A DNA stretch of 64,000 nt from Tardiphaga sp. vice304 (GTDB lineage Bacteria > Pseudomonadota > Alphaproteobacteria > Rhizobiales > Xanthobacteraceae): NCBI RefSeq assembly GCF_007018905.1, contig NZ_CP041402.1, positions 248,001 to 312,000 on the forward strand, in the 5' to 3' direction. A model generated the notes under the pieces. The model was not told the DNA's origin, made no database searches, and was given only the letters and a program-made list of their open reading frames with translations. Below are positions 42,741-51,332 of the stretch, in pieces. Positions within the stretch are counted from its first letter, which is position 1. The number at the start of each line of letters is the position of its first letter. The translations under genes and the position numbers were made by a program.

Positions 42741-43502
42741 TCAGCTCCCGAGACCGGGCTTGCTGGTGCCCGCGAGAAAACTCTCGACCGCCGCCGCACG
42801 CGCCGACGGTCTGCCAGCCTGCAGCGACTTGAGCTCGGCGAATTTGGCAGCGTTGTAGTCAAGCACGGCGTCCCAATCCATACTCGGAACGTGGCGCAGG
42901 GTCTGCTTGGTAAACTGCAGGGCGAGCGGATCCTTCTCCAGCAGGCTTGCCAGCAGCGCGCCGGTCTCGCCGTCGAGCTCGGCCGACGGAAAACTCAGCG
43001 TCGCGAGACCATTGCGCTCCGCCTCGATGCCGTCGAAAGGCCGACCGTCGAGCGCATGCTGGCTGATCGAACGTCGGGTCATGACCAATGACATCACTTG
43101 CGCAACAGGCCCGCCCATGAAGCCGCCGCTGTTCGCTTCGTCGAGTCCGAACTCGGCGTCATCGGCGACGTAGACGATGTCGCAAGCTGCCACGAGCGCG
43201 AGCACGCTGCCATGCCAGGCGCCGCGCAGTTTCGCGACAACGGGCTGCGGCATGTTGCGGAGCTGTCGCACCAGATCGCCGCAGACACCGGACGTCACGG
43301 TCCCGCGGACGCCGCCGGCTCCGCAGGACAAGACGACGACACGAACCAGTTCGTCCGCCGCTCGTTCCTGCAGTTCGGCGCGCAAGACCTGAACGAGCGC
43401 CGGGGTGAAGTCGCTGTGTTCGAATGACAGCGTCAGCACGCCAGCGTCGACCCGCGCGGACAGGCCACGGTCAGTCACCTGCTCGGAATGCATCTCGCTC
43501 AT
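42741..43502 (-). CDS. Divergent enoyl-CoA hydratase/isomerase family protein
   Basis: This 253-residue crotonase-fold protein is recognisable by 'PQPVVAKLRGAWHGSVLALVAACDIVYVADDAEFGLDEA' (an about 40-residue region at 90-128) and the C-terminal helix region 'FAELKSLQAGRPSARAAAVESFLAG'. The first oxyanion motif, normally F-[CS]-A-G-x-D, is replaced by 'GGVRGTVTSG', so catalytic ability is doubtful. It overlaps the TetR gene by four bases. It may form a mixed complex with the short paralogue that follows. Confidence 0.78.
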   Translation of the reverse strand: MSEMHSEQVTDRGLSARVDAGVLTLSFEHSDFTPALVQVLRAELQERAADELVRVVVLSCGAGGVRGTVTSGVCGDLVRQLRNMPQPVVAKLRGAWHGSVLALVAACDIVYVADDAEFGLDEANSGGFMGGPVAQVMSLVMTRRSISQHALDGRPFDGIEAERNGLATLSFPSAELDGETGALLASLLEKDPLALQFTKQTLRHVPSMDWDAVLDYNAAKFAELKSLQAGRPSARAAAVESFLAGTSKPGLGS

Positions 43503-44146
43503 GGCGCACGAAATCCCGCTGCGGCAAATCGGACGAGTTCGGCCAATGCGGTTTCGGGTTCCACCGTGTCGATCCCGTCATGGGTGATCGACTCGATGCG
43601 GCCGGGCATGGCCATGGTGTAGACCATCGAGCCCAGCAGGAAATGAAATCGCCAGTGCAGCGTGTGGTTCGGCAGGTCAGGCAAAGCCTTTGCAAGCGCC
43701 TTCAGAGCCATCTCGCTGGTCCGGTTGAAGGCCTGGCTGAGCGCAGCCCGCCTTACTTCCTCGCGTTCGAAGGCCATGCGCGCGCGCATCATCGAGAAAG
43801 CCATACCATCCGGCGTGCCCAGTGCCTCGAGGCCGGGGCGAAGGAAGGCGGCGAGGATGTCTTCCAGCACCGGCCTGCCGGACGTATCGGGCTCGAGCTG
43901 GCCAAGCAATTCTTCACGTCGGTCGGCGATCGGTTGGGCGCGCCTGGAAAACAGCTCCTTGAGAACGGCTTCCTTTGAACCGAAATGATAATGCGCGGCC
44001 GCGGTGTTGACGCCGGCAGCAGCCGTGATCTCGCGCAAGCTGACGGCATCAATTCCGCGCTCGCTGAACAGCTTTTCCGCCGCTAGAAGAATGCGTTCGG
44101 GCGTGCCTGAGGCCATGTCCGCCGTTTGCTCGGCCAGTTTCGACAT
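43499..44146 (-). CDS. TetR-family regulator of the acyl-CoA operons
   Basis: This 215-residue regulator has an N-terminal HTH ('ERILLAAEKLFSERGIDAVSLREITAAAGVNTAAAHYHFGSKE') and a C-terminal domain of the 'LHWRFHFLLGSMVYTMA' type, shared with the TetR at 50466. ATG 44146 is preferred; an in-frame GTG at 44176 would add ten residues. It heads the minus-strand operon and faces a doubled palindrome and the divergent hydratase gene, so it probably represses both directions in response to an acyl-CoA. Confidence 0.9.
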   Translation of the reverse strand: MSKLAEQTADMASGTPERILLAAEKLFSERGIDAVSLREITAAAGVNTAAAHYHFGSKEAVLKELFSRRAQPIADRREELLGQLEPDTSGRPVLEDILAAFLRPGLEALGTPDGMAFSMMRARMAFEREEVRRAALSQAFNRTSEMALKALAKALPDLPNHTLHWRFHFLLGSMVYTMAMPGRIESITHDGIDTVEPETALAELVRFAAAGFRAP

Positions 44147-44199
44147 ACCCGTCTCATCCTTGGTTCGTCGACCCACCTTAAGGTCAGCCGCAGTTTAAA

Positions 44200-44228
44200 T
44201 CAAACGCTTGCTTCACTCAAGCGCTTGA
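44200..44228. promoter_or_regulatory. Doubled TetR-type operator
   Basis: A perfect 12-base palindrome TCAAGCGCTTGA (44217-44228) is preceded by an imperfect copy TCAAACGCTTGC (44200-44211), 17 bases apart start to start. It lies between the TetR gene and the divergent enoyl-CoA hydratase gene, the usual place for such an operator. Confidence 0.65.
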
Positions 44229-44341
44229 GTTAGATCTTGGCCTCTCTTGGCATATGGGTCTTTTCCCGTGACGGCTGCGGCCGGGCTTCCACGACGATGA
44301 TCAACGACATCCGAAACGGCATCCGACAAGGCTCGTTCGCC

Positions 44342-45142
44342 ATGACCAGCGCTCCGCGATCGCCAGAAACATTGAACGTCTCCGTGCAGGGTCAGGTGGC
44401 GATCGTCGCCATGAACCGCCCTGAGGCGATGAACGCCATCAGCATGCAGATGCGCGCGGACTTGCGCGAAACGCTCGAGACGCTGCGGCGCGATCCCGAC
44501 ATCGGCGCGGTGGTGCTCACCGGCAATGGCGAGAAGGCATTTTCAGCCGGCATGGACCTGCGCGAGTTTGCGCAGACCAATGCCGGCATGCCGGTGGCCG
44601 AGATGAAGCGTTTCCGCTGGGCCCAGGCAGAAGGCATTGCAGCGTTCGACAAGCCTATAATCGCCGCGGTCAACGGCGTCGCGATCGGCGGCGGCCTCGA
44701 ACTAGCGCTGCTTTGCGATCTGGTCTTCGCAGCCGAGAACGCGACCTTTGCTTTTGCGGAAATCAAGCGGGGCTTGATGCCCGGCAATGGCGGCACGCAG
44801 CGTCTGTCGCGCCGCATCGGTCAGGCGCGCGCCCTCGAAATGATTTTGACCGGCCGCAGCGTGAGCGCGGAAGAAGCGCTGGCGCTGGGACTCGTCGAAT
44901 ACGTGGTGCCGAAAGCCGAACTGCTGGGAAAGGCCGTGGCCCTCGCCGCACAGATGGCCGCACAGGCGCCGGTCGCAGTGCGCTCAGCCAAGGCCGCGAT
45001 CGTCCGCGGGGCCGAACTCTCGCTCGATGACGGCATACGGCTGGAGCAGGACCTGGCAGCTTTCCTCTACACCACCGAAGACGCCCAGGAAGGCCCGCGC
45101 GCCTTTCTGGAGAAACGAGCGCCGGTCTGGCGCGGTTGCTAG
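44342..45142 (+). CDS. Enoyl-CoA hydratase/isomerase
   Basis: This 266-residue crotonase-family protein has complete motifs: 'NRPEAMNAISMQMRADL', 'AFSAGMDLREFA' and 'PIIAAVNGVAIGGGLELALLCDLVFA'. Glu is in 'FAFAEIKRGLMPGNGGTQRLSR', the typical hydratase region. It probably adds water to an enoyl-CoA made by the dehydrogenase encoded in the divergent operon. ATG 44342 is chosen by the family N-terminus; ATG 44297 is in frame. It is first in a plus-strand operon with a CitE-like lyase and a CoA ligase. Confidence 0.9.
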   Translation: MTSAPRSPETLNVSVQGQVAIVAMNRPEAMNAISMQMRADLRETLETLRRDPDIGAVVLTGNGEKAFSAGMDLREFAQTNAGMPVAEMKRFRWAQAEGIAAFDKPIIAAVNGVAIGGGLELALLCDLVFAAENATFAFAEIKRGLMPGNGGTQRLSRRIGQARALEMILTGRSVSAEEALALGLVEYVVPKAELLGKAVALAAQMAAQAPVAVRSAKAAIVRGAELSLDDGIRLEQDLAAFLYTTEDAQEGPRAFLEKRAPVWRGC

Positions 45143-45165
45143 TCGACCCACGTGAAAAGAGAACC

Positions 45166-46062
45166 ATGTCAACCACGTCTACCCCCATCTACCGTACGCT
45201 GCTGTTCGCACCTGGCAGCCGCCCCGAGCTTCTTGCCAAGGCACAAACCGGAGACGCCGATGCGCTGATCTTCGACCTCGAAGATTCCGTTCCGCTCAAC
45301 GCCAAGGACGAAGCCCGGCAGAACATTGCCGGTGTTCTGGCCGCGGGACTGGCAAAACCAATGTTTTTGCGCATCAGCAACCCGCGCGCTGGCGATACAG
45401 CTGCCGATCTTGCCGTGCTGGAACACGCGCGCGATCTTTCGAACGTGGCTGGCGTGATCCTGCCGAAGGCGGATACCGACGCTGACGTGCTCGCGGTCGC
45501 AGCACTGCTTACCGCTCTCGAAGACAAGCTGGGTGCAACCGCAGACCATCTGCGGATCCTCCCGCTGATCGAAACCTGCCTGGGTCTGCGCAATACCTTC
45601 GACATGGCCCGCGCCTCGTCGCGAGTCTGCGGCATGTCGCTGGCCAGCGCCGAGGAAGGCGACTTCATGGTCGACCTTGGCGGACGCTGGACGCCTCAGA
45701 GTCGCGCACTCGCTTATGCGCGAGGCAAGACGGTAGCCGACGCACGAGCCGCCGGTCTCCAGTGGATCGTCGATGGCGTCTTCATGAATCTGCACGACAC
45801 CGACGCGCTTCGGACGGAATGCGAGATCGCCCGCGAACTCGGCTTTGTGGGCAAGATGGCCATTCACCCAACTCAGGTCGCGGTCATGCACCAGGTGTTT
45901 TCGCCGAGCGAAGCCGAAGTCGAATACGCCACCGGGCTTGTAATCGCCTTCGAAGAAGCCGAGGCGCGCGGCGTCGGCGCCGTCAGATATCGCGGCATGA
46001 TGGTCGATTATGCCAATGTGCGTCTGGCGCGGCGCACGCTGTCGCTGGCGAAAGCCCGCTGA
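45166..46062 (+). CDS. CitE-like HpcH/HpaI-family CoA-ester lyase
   Basis: This 298-residue TIM-barrel lyase has 'LFAPGSRPELLAKA', 'ALIFDLEDSVPLNAKDEAR' (Mg-binding Glu/Asp), 'LRISNPRAG', 'VILPKADTDADV' and 'LPLIETCLGLRN', as in citramalyl/malyl-CoA lyases and CitE. It probably cleaves a hydroxyacyl-CoA formed by the preceding hydratase. ATG 45166 follows AAAAGAGAA and fits the family start. It is 23 bases from the hydratase gene and two bases from the CoA ligase gene. Confidence 0.9.
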   Translation: MSTTSTPIYRTLLFAPGSRPELLAKAQTGDADALIFDLEDSVPLNAKDEARQNIAGVLAAGLAKPMFLRISNPRAGDTAADLAVLEHARDLSNVAGVILPKADTDADVLAVAALLTALEDKLGATADHLRILPLIETCLGLRNTFDMARASSRVCGMSLASAEEGDFMVDLGGRWTPQSRALAYARGKTVADARAAGLQWIVDGVFMNLHDTDALRTECEIARELGFVGKMAIHPTQVAVMHQVFSPSEAEVEYATGLVIAFEEAEARGVGAVRYRGMMVDYANVRLARRTLSLAKAR

Positions 46063-46064
46063 CC

Positions 46065-47990
46065 ATGATGGCCGACCTCGCCACAGCCGCCGCAGCGTCG
46101 CTCGAACTTGCCATTGACGGCACCAGCGGCCCACGGCGCCACTATCCGATGCTGCGCACGGCGGCCGACGTCATCGCAATCGAACGCGTTCCGCTAGAGC
46201 AGCGTATCACCCAATGGGACTTTGCACTTAGCCTGCTCGACGGCTGCCGCATCGATCCTCACCGCGCCGCTCTGCAGATAACACACAACGGGCAGATCGA
46301 CGGCCCGCTGATCACCTGGAGCTTCCAGGATCTCGAACATCGTGCGCTGCAGATTGCCAATCTGTTGCGGGCCGGCGGCCTTGGCAAAGACGACGTGGTC
46401 GCCATCGTCAGCCCGACGGTGCCGGCGCTGTTTCCTCTACTCATCGGCGGCCTGCTCGCCGTGCGGCCTTTTCCGATCAACTGGATGCTCAACGCGCAGG
46501 CGTTGCGCGACCTGATCGAGAGCGCCGGTGCGAAGGCGGTTGTCGCGCTCGGCCCGACACCGGGCTTTTCGATCTGGGAGAACGTCAGCGCTGCCCTTGC
46601 CGGGATGACCGCGCCGCCGCAACTGTTCTCGCTTCATGATCCTTTTGCCCCGGCTCATGCGAACGACCTGATCGAGGCCGCTGCCGCCCACCCGCACGAC
46701 AGGCTGGCGTTTCCCCGCCAGACAGCGGAGCGCGACAGTGTCGCCTGCTATGTGCATTCGGGCGGCACGACCGGCCATCCGAAAATCGTGCAGCTGCTGC
46801 ACGGCGGGCTCGTCTACCGGCAGTGGGCCGCCAACCTGTGCCTCGGCTTCACGCCGGACGACGTCGTGCTGTCCGACACGCCTCTTTTCCACATCGGAGG
46901 ACTGCTGGTCCGCGGTCTCGTGTCGACTGCGGACGGCCACACCACCGTCATTCCCAGCATGCACGGCGCGCGCGACAAGGCTTATATCGCATCGTATTGG
47001 CGCTATGTGGAGCGCTTTTGCATCACCCAGATCTCCGGCGTGCCTACCTCGCTGTCAGTGCTGGCGAAAAACCCGCCGACCACCGAGGACATCAGCTCGC
47101 TGCGCCCTTACTTTGCAACCGGTTCGACCGCAATGGCGCCCTCCGTGCAAAAGAGCATCGCCGAGATTACCGGCGCACGGGCGCTGCAGACCTACGGCCT
47201 GACGGAAAACACCAGCCACGCGACGGTGGATCCCAGGGACGGCGAACAGCGACGCGGCTATTCCGGAATCCGGGTGGCCTATATGAAGCTCCGCATCGTT
47301 AAGATGGCATCCGACGGCACCGTCGAGCGCGACTGCGCACCCGGCGAGGACGGCATGGTGCTGGTCGGCGGCCCTGGTGTTGCCGGCGGATACCTCGACC
47401 CGGCGCAAAACCGCGGCACCTTCCTGCCCGACGGGTTCTTCGTCACCGGGGACCTCGGCCAGATGGATGCCGACGGCTACTTGCGCATTAGCGGCCGGCA
47501 GAAGGACATGATCATTCGCAGCGGACACAACATCGAGCCCGGCCTGATCGAAGACGCGTTGTTGCAGTCGCCGGCCGTCGCGCAGGCCGCCGCCATCGGC
47601 AAACCCGATCAATATGCGGGCGAACTCCCGATTGCCTATGTGGAGCTCCATCCTGGCGCCAAGATCACGGCCGAGGAGCTGCTGCGCTTCGCCACCGATC
47701 GGATTCCCGAGCGGCCGGCGGTGCCAAAGGAAATCATCTTCCTCGACAAATTGCCGCTGACCGCGGTCGGGAAGCCCGTCAAGCACCTATTGCAGTCGGA
47801 CGCCGCTCAGCGCGTGTTCAACGAAGCGCTGCGCGAGTTGAGCGGCCGGTGGCGGCTGGATGTCGTGCACACCGGCGGCGCGCTGAAGACCACCTTCGTC
47901 ATGCTCGGCGCCCAGCCGGGCTTGCGGGAGCGCGCTGAGGAGATTTTGTCGAGCTTCTCCACGGCTTACTCCATCCGCCAGGAGGACTGA
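46065..47990 (+). CDS. AMP-dependent acyl-CoA synthetase
   Basis: This 641-residue ANL-superfamily ligase has AMP-binding P-loop 'YVHSGGTTGHPKIVQLLHGG', 'LQTYGLTENTSHA', 'FFVTGDLGQMDADGYLRISGRQKDMII' and the catalytic Lys in 'LPLTAVGKPVKHLL'. It activates a carboxylic acid to its CoA ester for the dehydrogenase, hydratases and lyase encoded around it. The two adjacent ATG codons at 46065 and 46068 follow the lyase stop closely. About 60 extra N-terminal residues precede the usual start of the domain. Confidence 0.92.
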   Translation: MMADLATAAAASLELAIDGTSGPRRHYPMLRTAADVIAIERVPLEQRITQWDFALSLLDGCRIDPHRAALQITHNGQIDGPLITWSFQDLEHRALQIANLLRAGGLGKDDVVAIVSPTVPALFPLLIGGLLAVRPFPINWMLNAQALRDLIESAGAKAVVALGPTPGFSIWENVSAALAGMTAPPQLFSLHDPFAPAHANDLIEAAAAHPHDRLAFPRQTAERDSVACYVHSGGTTGHPKIVQLLHGGLVYRQWAANLCLGFTPDDVVLSDTPLFHIGGLLVRGLVSTADGHTTVIPSMHGARDKAYIASYWRYVERFCITQISGVPTSLSVLAKNPPTTEDISSLRPYFATGSTAMAPSVQKSIAEITGARALQTYGLTENTSHATVDPRDGEQRRGYSGIRVAYMKLRIVKMASDGTVERDCAPGEDGMVLVGGPGVAGGYLDPAQNRGTFLPDGFFVTGDLGQMDADGYLRISGRQKDMIIRSGHNIEPGLIEDALLQSPAVAQAAAIGKPDQYAGELPIAYVELHPGAKITAEELLRFATDRIPERPAVPKEIIFLDKLPLTAVGKPVKHLLQSDAAQRVFNEALRELSGRWRLDVVHTGGALKTTFVMLGAQPGLRERAEEILSSFSTAYSIRQED

Positions 47991-48127
47991 TCGCGTCTGT
48001 CCGGAATGACCTACGCCGTACTGGCGGCCTGACAGGTGGTGCGTGCCGTTCAGGCAATCAAAAAACCTGCAGAGCAGTCGCGATTGCGATCGGTGACGAT
48101 CATGAGGCTGCCCGGTTCAGGTAAGCG

Positions 48128-49291
48128 CTACGCTTCCGTGATCGTCCGCATGATTTGGTAGAGGCCGGGCTGGGCCTCGAAGCCAATGCCGGGATAATCC
48201 GGCACAGCGATTTCGCCGTCATCCACGTCCATGCCATCGGCAAAGCCGCCAAATGCCGCGAACACCCCGGGATAGGCCTCGCACCCGCCGAGGCCGAGGC
48301 CAGCCACGAGCGCAAACGACATCATGTTTCCGCCATGGGGAAAGATCCGCTGACGCGAGCCACCGAGCGCCTCGACACGCGCAACCATCTGAGCGTATGC
48401 AGTTACGCCATAGGCCTGCGGCGGATCGACCTGCAGGATGTCACGATCCCTGCGAAAGCCACCGAACTGAAACAGATTCTCGACGTCCTGCTGGCAGAAC
48501 AGGTTTTCGCCCGTTGCCAGTGGAGCATCATAAGATTCCGCCAACCGCGCGAACGTCGCGTAGTCCAGCGGGCCGCACGGCTCCTCGAACCAGCGCAGGC
48601 CCAACGGCGCGAGCACTCTGCCGTAGCAAAGCATGCGCTCTACCGAGAGCGCCGCGTTGGCGTCAACCGCAAGACGGTCTCCAGCCCCGATCAGCGCAAT
48701 CGCGGACTCGATCCGAGCGAGATCGTCCTTAATGGATACACCGCCGACCTTGATCTTGAGACGCGTATAGCCGTTGCCAAGGTGGCGCTCGACCTCCTCG
48801 GTTAATGACTTCAAATCGTTTTCCGGCTTGTACCATCCGCCGCCGACGTAACACGGCACCTTCCGCAAGGGCGTGCTGCCGAATCGCTCGGCGAGAACGT
48901 GCCACAGCGGCCGGTCCAGGATTTTTGCCACGGCATCCCAGACCGCCGTCTCGATAGTGCCGATTGGGACCGAGCGTTCGGCATCGCCGCCGGGCTTCTC
49001 GCGCATCATCATGCGCTGCATGACCTTAACCGGATCGATGATGCCGGCCTCGTCGAGCAATGAATCCGGCGCTGCCGAGAGAATGCGCGGCACGAAACGC
49101 GCACGCATGGCCGCGCCGCAGGCGTAGCGGCCTGTCGAGTTGAACGCATAGCCGATGACAGGTTTGCCGCCGCGCATGACGTCGGTCACGACCGCGACAA
49201 CTGATGTAGTCATTTCGGAAAAGTCGAACGCGGCATTCCGCATCGTCGACGCAACGGGTACGGATGTCTCGCGGATGTCGGAGATACGCAA
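48128..49291 (-). CDS. D-tartrate-dehydratase-like enolase-superfamily enzyme
   Basis: This 387-residue protein closely follows Bradyrhizobium D-tartrate dehydratase (389 residues). It has 'MRNAAFDFSEMTTSVVAVVTDV', 'EKPGGDAERSVPIGTIETAVWDAVAK', 'RLKIKVGG' (base Lys), metal ligands in 'LAVDANAAL', 'RWFEEPCG' and 'ATGENLF', and catalytic His in 'IFPHGGNMMSF'. It dehydrates a sugar diacid. No ATG fits the conserved N-terminus, so TTG at 49291 ('LRISDIRETSVPV') is chosen; ATG 49348 would overlap the upstream gene. It is co-directional with a TctC-type binding protein gene (14-base gap). Confidence 0.88.
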   Translation of the reverse strand: MRISDIRETSVPVASTMRNAAFDFSEMTTSVVAVVTDVMRGGKPVIGYAFNSTGRYACGAAMRARFVPRILSAAPDSLLDEAGIIDPVKVMQRMMMREKPGGDAERSVPIGTIETAVWDAVAKILDRPLWHVLAERFGSTPLRKVPCYVGGGWYKPENDLKSLTEEVERHLGNGYTRLKIKVGGVSIKDDLARIESAIALIGAGDRLAVDANAALSVERMLCYGRVLAPLGLRWFEEPCGPLDYATFARLAESYDAPLATGENLFCQQDVENLFQFGGFRRDRDILQVDPPQAYGVTAYAQMVARVEALGGSRQRIFPHGGNMMSFALVAGLGLGGCEAYPGVFAAFGGFADGMDVDDGEIAVPDYPGIGFEAQPGLYQIMRTITEA

Positions 49292-49305
49292 AGGATATCC
49301 GATCG

Positions 49306-50310
49306 TTAGACGGGCTTGATACCGGCCTTCGCAACGATGTCGCGCCACTTCGGCACTTCGTCGGTAATGCGCTTCTGCATGCCTTCGGGGCCCTTGGCGA
49401 TCACCTCGAAGCCGTTGTTGCGCAGCTGCTCAGCGAGCTTTTGATCCTTGAGAACCGCGATTGTTTTCGCGGCCAGCAGCTGAACGATTTCTGGGGGCGT
49501 CTTGGCCGGCGCGAGGAAGCCATGGAAGGTGTCGGCAATGAAATCCTTGTAGCCGACTTCCACCATGGTGGGCACGTTCGGCAGGTCGAACCACCGACTG
49601 GTGCCAGTGACAGCCAGCGCCCGGAGGGCACCGCTCTCGATGTGGGGATGTGCCGGCGGCAGCGCGGCCGAACAGACCTGCACCGTTCCGCTGAGGATGG
49701 CCTGGATCGCCGGCCCCGCCCCCGGGAACGGAAGGTGGGTCATATTCATGCCGGCTTCGATTTTGAGCAGTTCAGCTGACAGATGCGGTGTCGTGCCGAC
49801 GCCGGGGCTCGAGTAGTTGAGCAGGTTCGGGTCTGCTTTGGCGCGCGCGACCAGTTCCTCGATCGAGGTGATCCCCGTTTTGGGATCGACCAAAAACACG
49901 TTCGGCGACGTCCCAAGCTCGGCAATTGGAGTGAAATCATTGTAGGGATCGTAGGGAATTTTCGCGTAAAGGCTGGGATTGACAACGTAGGCGCTCGACG
50001 TGACCAGCAGCGTGTAGCCGTCCGCTTCGGAATGCGCGGCAATGCCGATGCCGATATTGCCTCCGGCGCCCGCGCGGTTTTCCACGATGACGGTGCCGCC
50101 GATCGCGTTGCCGAGATTGGCCGCGACAAAGCGCGCCATGATATCGGTCGGGCCGGCGGGAGCGAAGGGAACGATGATCTTGACGGGTCGTACGGGATAA
50201 TTGGCCGCCCGCGCTCCGCGCGGGAACAGCCCCATAGCTGCGGCGCCCGCAAAAGCCGTGGCGCGCAGCATGCTACGCCGTGACAGGCTGCCTGAATGTT
50301 GTTTCAACAT
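49306..50310 (-). CDS. Tripartite tricarboxylate transporter binding protein (TctC/Bug)
   Basis: This 334-residue exported protein has a twin-arginine signal 'LSRRSMLRATAFAGAAAMG' followed by the Bug signature 'YPVRPVKIIVPFAPAGPTDIMAR', 'VIVENRAGAGGNIGIG' and 'LPNVPTMVEVGYKDF'. It binds carboxylic acids or related small molecules in the periplasm. No TctA/TctB membrane subunits are in the window, as is common for orphan Bug proteins. Paired with the tartrate-dehydratase-like gene, a hydroxy-diacid ligand is plausible. Confidence 0.92.
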   Translation of the reverse strand: MLKQHSGSLSRRSMLRATAFAGAAAMGLFPRGARAANYPVRPVKIIVPFAPAGPTDIMARFVAANLGNAIGGTVIVENRAGAGGNIGIGIAAHSEADGYTLLVTSSAYVVNPSLYAKIPYDPYNDFTPIAELGTSPNVFLVDPKTGITSIEELVARAKADPNLLNYSSPGVGTTPHLSAELLKIEAGMNMTHLPFPGAGPAIQAILSGTVQVCSAALPPAHPHIESGALRALAVTGTSRWFDLPNVPTMVEVGYKDFIADTFHGFLAPAKTPPEIVQLLAAKTIAVLKDQKLAEQLRNNGFEVIAKGPEGMQKRITDEVPKWRDIVAKAGIKPV

Positions 50311-50465
50311 AGCGTTTTCCCCCAACCGGCATTCTGTGTTGCCGTGATTTATTGTCGTTAGGCCTTCGTCTGCGTGGATATTTCGGCCACATCGCATTGC
50401 ATGATTGCAGCGCGAGTATTCATTCTAGAAGCTCAGCACCCAACCTCTAGGTCGAGCGCGAGCGC

Positions 50466-51170
50466 TCATTTGCTCCGCCGTTTTGCTGCCAGCTTCGGTT
50501 TCGGGTCCGGCTTCGAGCGAAATCCCGCGGCAAGAAACGGAATGATATGCGCGAGCGCGTCTTCCACGCGGCCGGGATCGCATCGCCCGTCAGTCAGCGA
50601 CTGTATGCGGCCGGCGTCTGCCATCGTGTAGAACATCGTGCCCAGCATGAAATGGAAACGCCATTCCAGGTCGGCTCTGGGCAAATCCGGCAGCGCGCGA
50701 CTTAGCGCATCGAGAAACTTGCCGCTCGATTCATCGAACGCGTTCGTCAGGATGCGGCGACTGACCTCTTCGGGCTCCGTCGCCAGCCGGGCGCGAAGCT
50801 TGACGAAGGCACGACCGCCAAACCGTTCATCCGAACCGATCGTCAGGGCCGGCCGAAGAAAGGCTTCCAGCATGCGCTCGAGCGACGGCGCGTCGTCGAG
50901 ATCGATCTCCGATAGCAGACGCACGCGCTCTTCGGCAATCGGCTTGGCGCGGGCGCTGAAGATCTCGGAAAGCAGCTGCTCCTTCGATCCGAAATGATAA
51001 TGCAGCGCAGCAAGGTTGACCCCTGCCGCTGACACGATCGTGCGAATGCTGACAGCGTTCCAGCCGTGCTCTGCGAACAATTGCTCCGATGCGTCCATCA
51101 AGCGCTGACGTACCGACGATTTGCCGGGCGCGTCATCCAGGAGTCTTGCGAGGGCTGAAACGCGGGGCAT
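50466..51170 (-). CDS. TetR-family regulator
   Basis: This 234-residue regulator has HTH 'RQRLMDASEQLFAEHGWNAVSIRTIVSAAGVNLAALHYHFGSKEQ' and the same C-terminal type ('LEWRFHFMLGTMFYTMADAGRIQSL') as the regulator at 43499, so the two are paralogues. A Lys/Arg-rich tail ('KPKLAAKRRSK') ends it. It is divergent from the Tat-exported amidohydrolase and co-directional with the TctC-type gene, and may control either. Confidence 0.9.
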   Translation of the reverse strand: MPRVSALARLLDDAPGKSSVRQRLMDASEQLFAEHGWNAVSIRTIVSAAGVNLAALHYHFGSKEQLLSEIFSARAKPIAEERVRLLSEIDLDDAPSLERMLEAFLRPALTIGSDERFGGRAFVKLRARLATEPEEVSRRILTNAFDESSGKFLDALSRALPDLPRADLEWRFHFMLGTMFYTMADAGRIQSLTDGRCDPGRVEDALAHIIPFLAAGFRSKPDPKPKLAAKRRSK

Positions 51171-51189
51171 CGGATCTCTTGACTAAAAC

Positions 51190-51201
51190 AAACGTTCGTT
51201 T
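51190..51201. promoter_or_regulatory. Candidate TetR operator
   Basis: AAACG-TT-CGTTT is a short inverted repeat in the divergent spacer, with a further CGTTTG at 51210. It is 20 bases from the TetR start, a likely autoregulatory position. Confidence 0.4.
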
Positions 51202-51332
51202 CAATAAGTCGTTTGTCGGGACGGTGTCAAGCGAAAGCCGGTACAGCCCCGGTGGAAGGTTCGACCAACGAACCACACAGGTCGGTCCGAGCGCCTTGCG
51301 GCGCAGGCCGTCGTTACAGGGGGGCCAACGTC

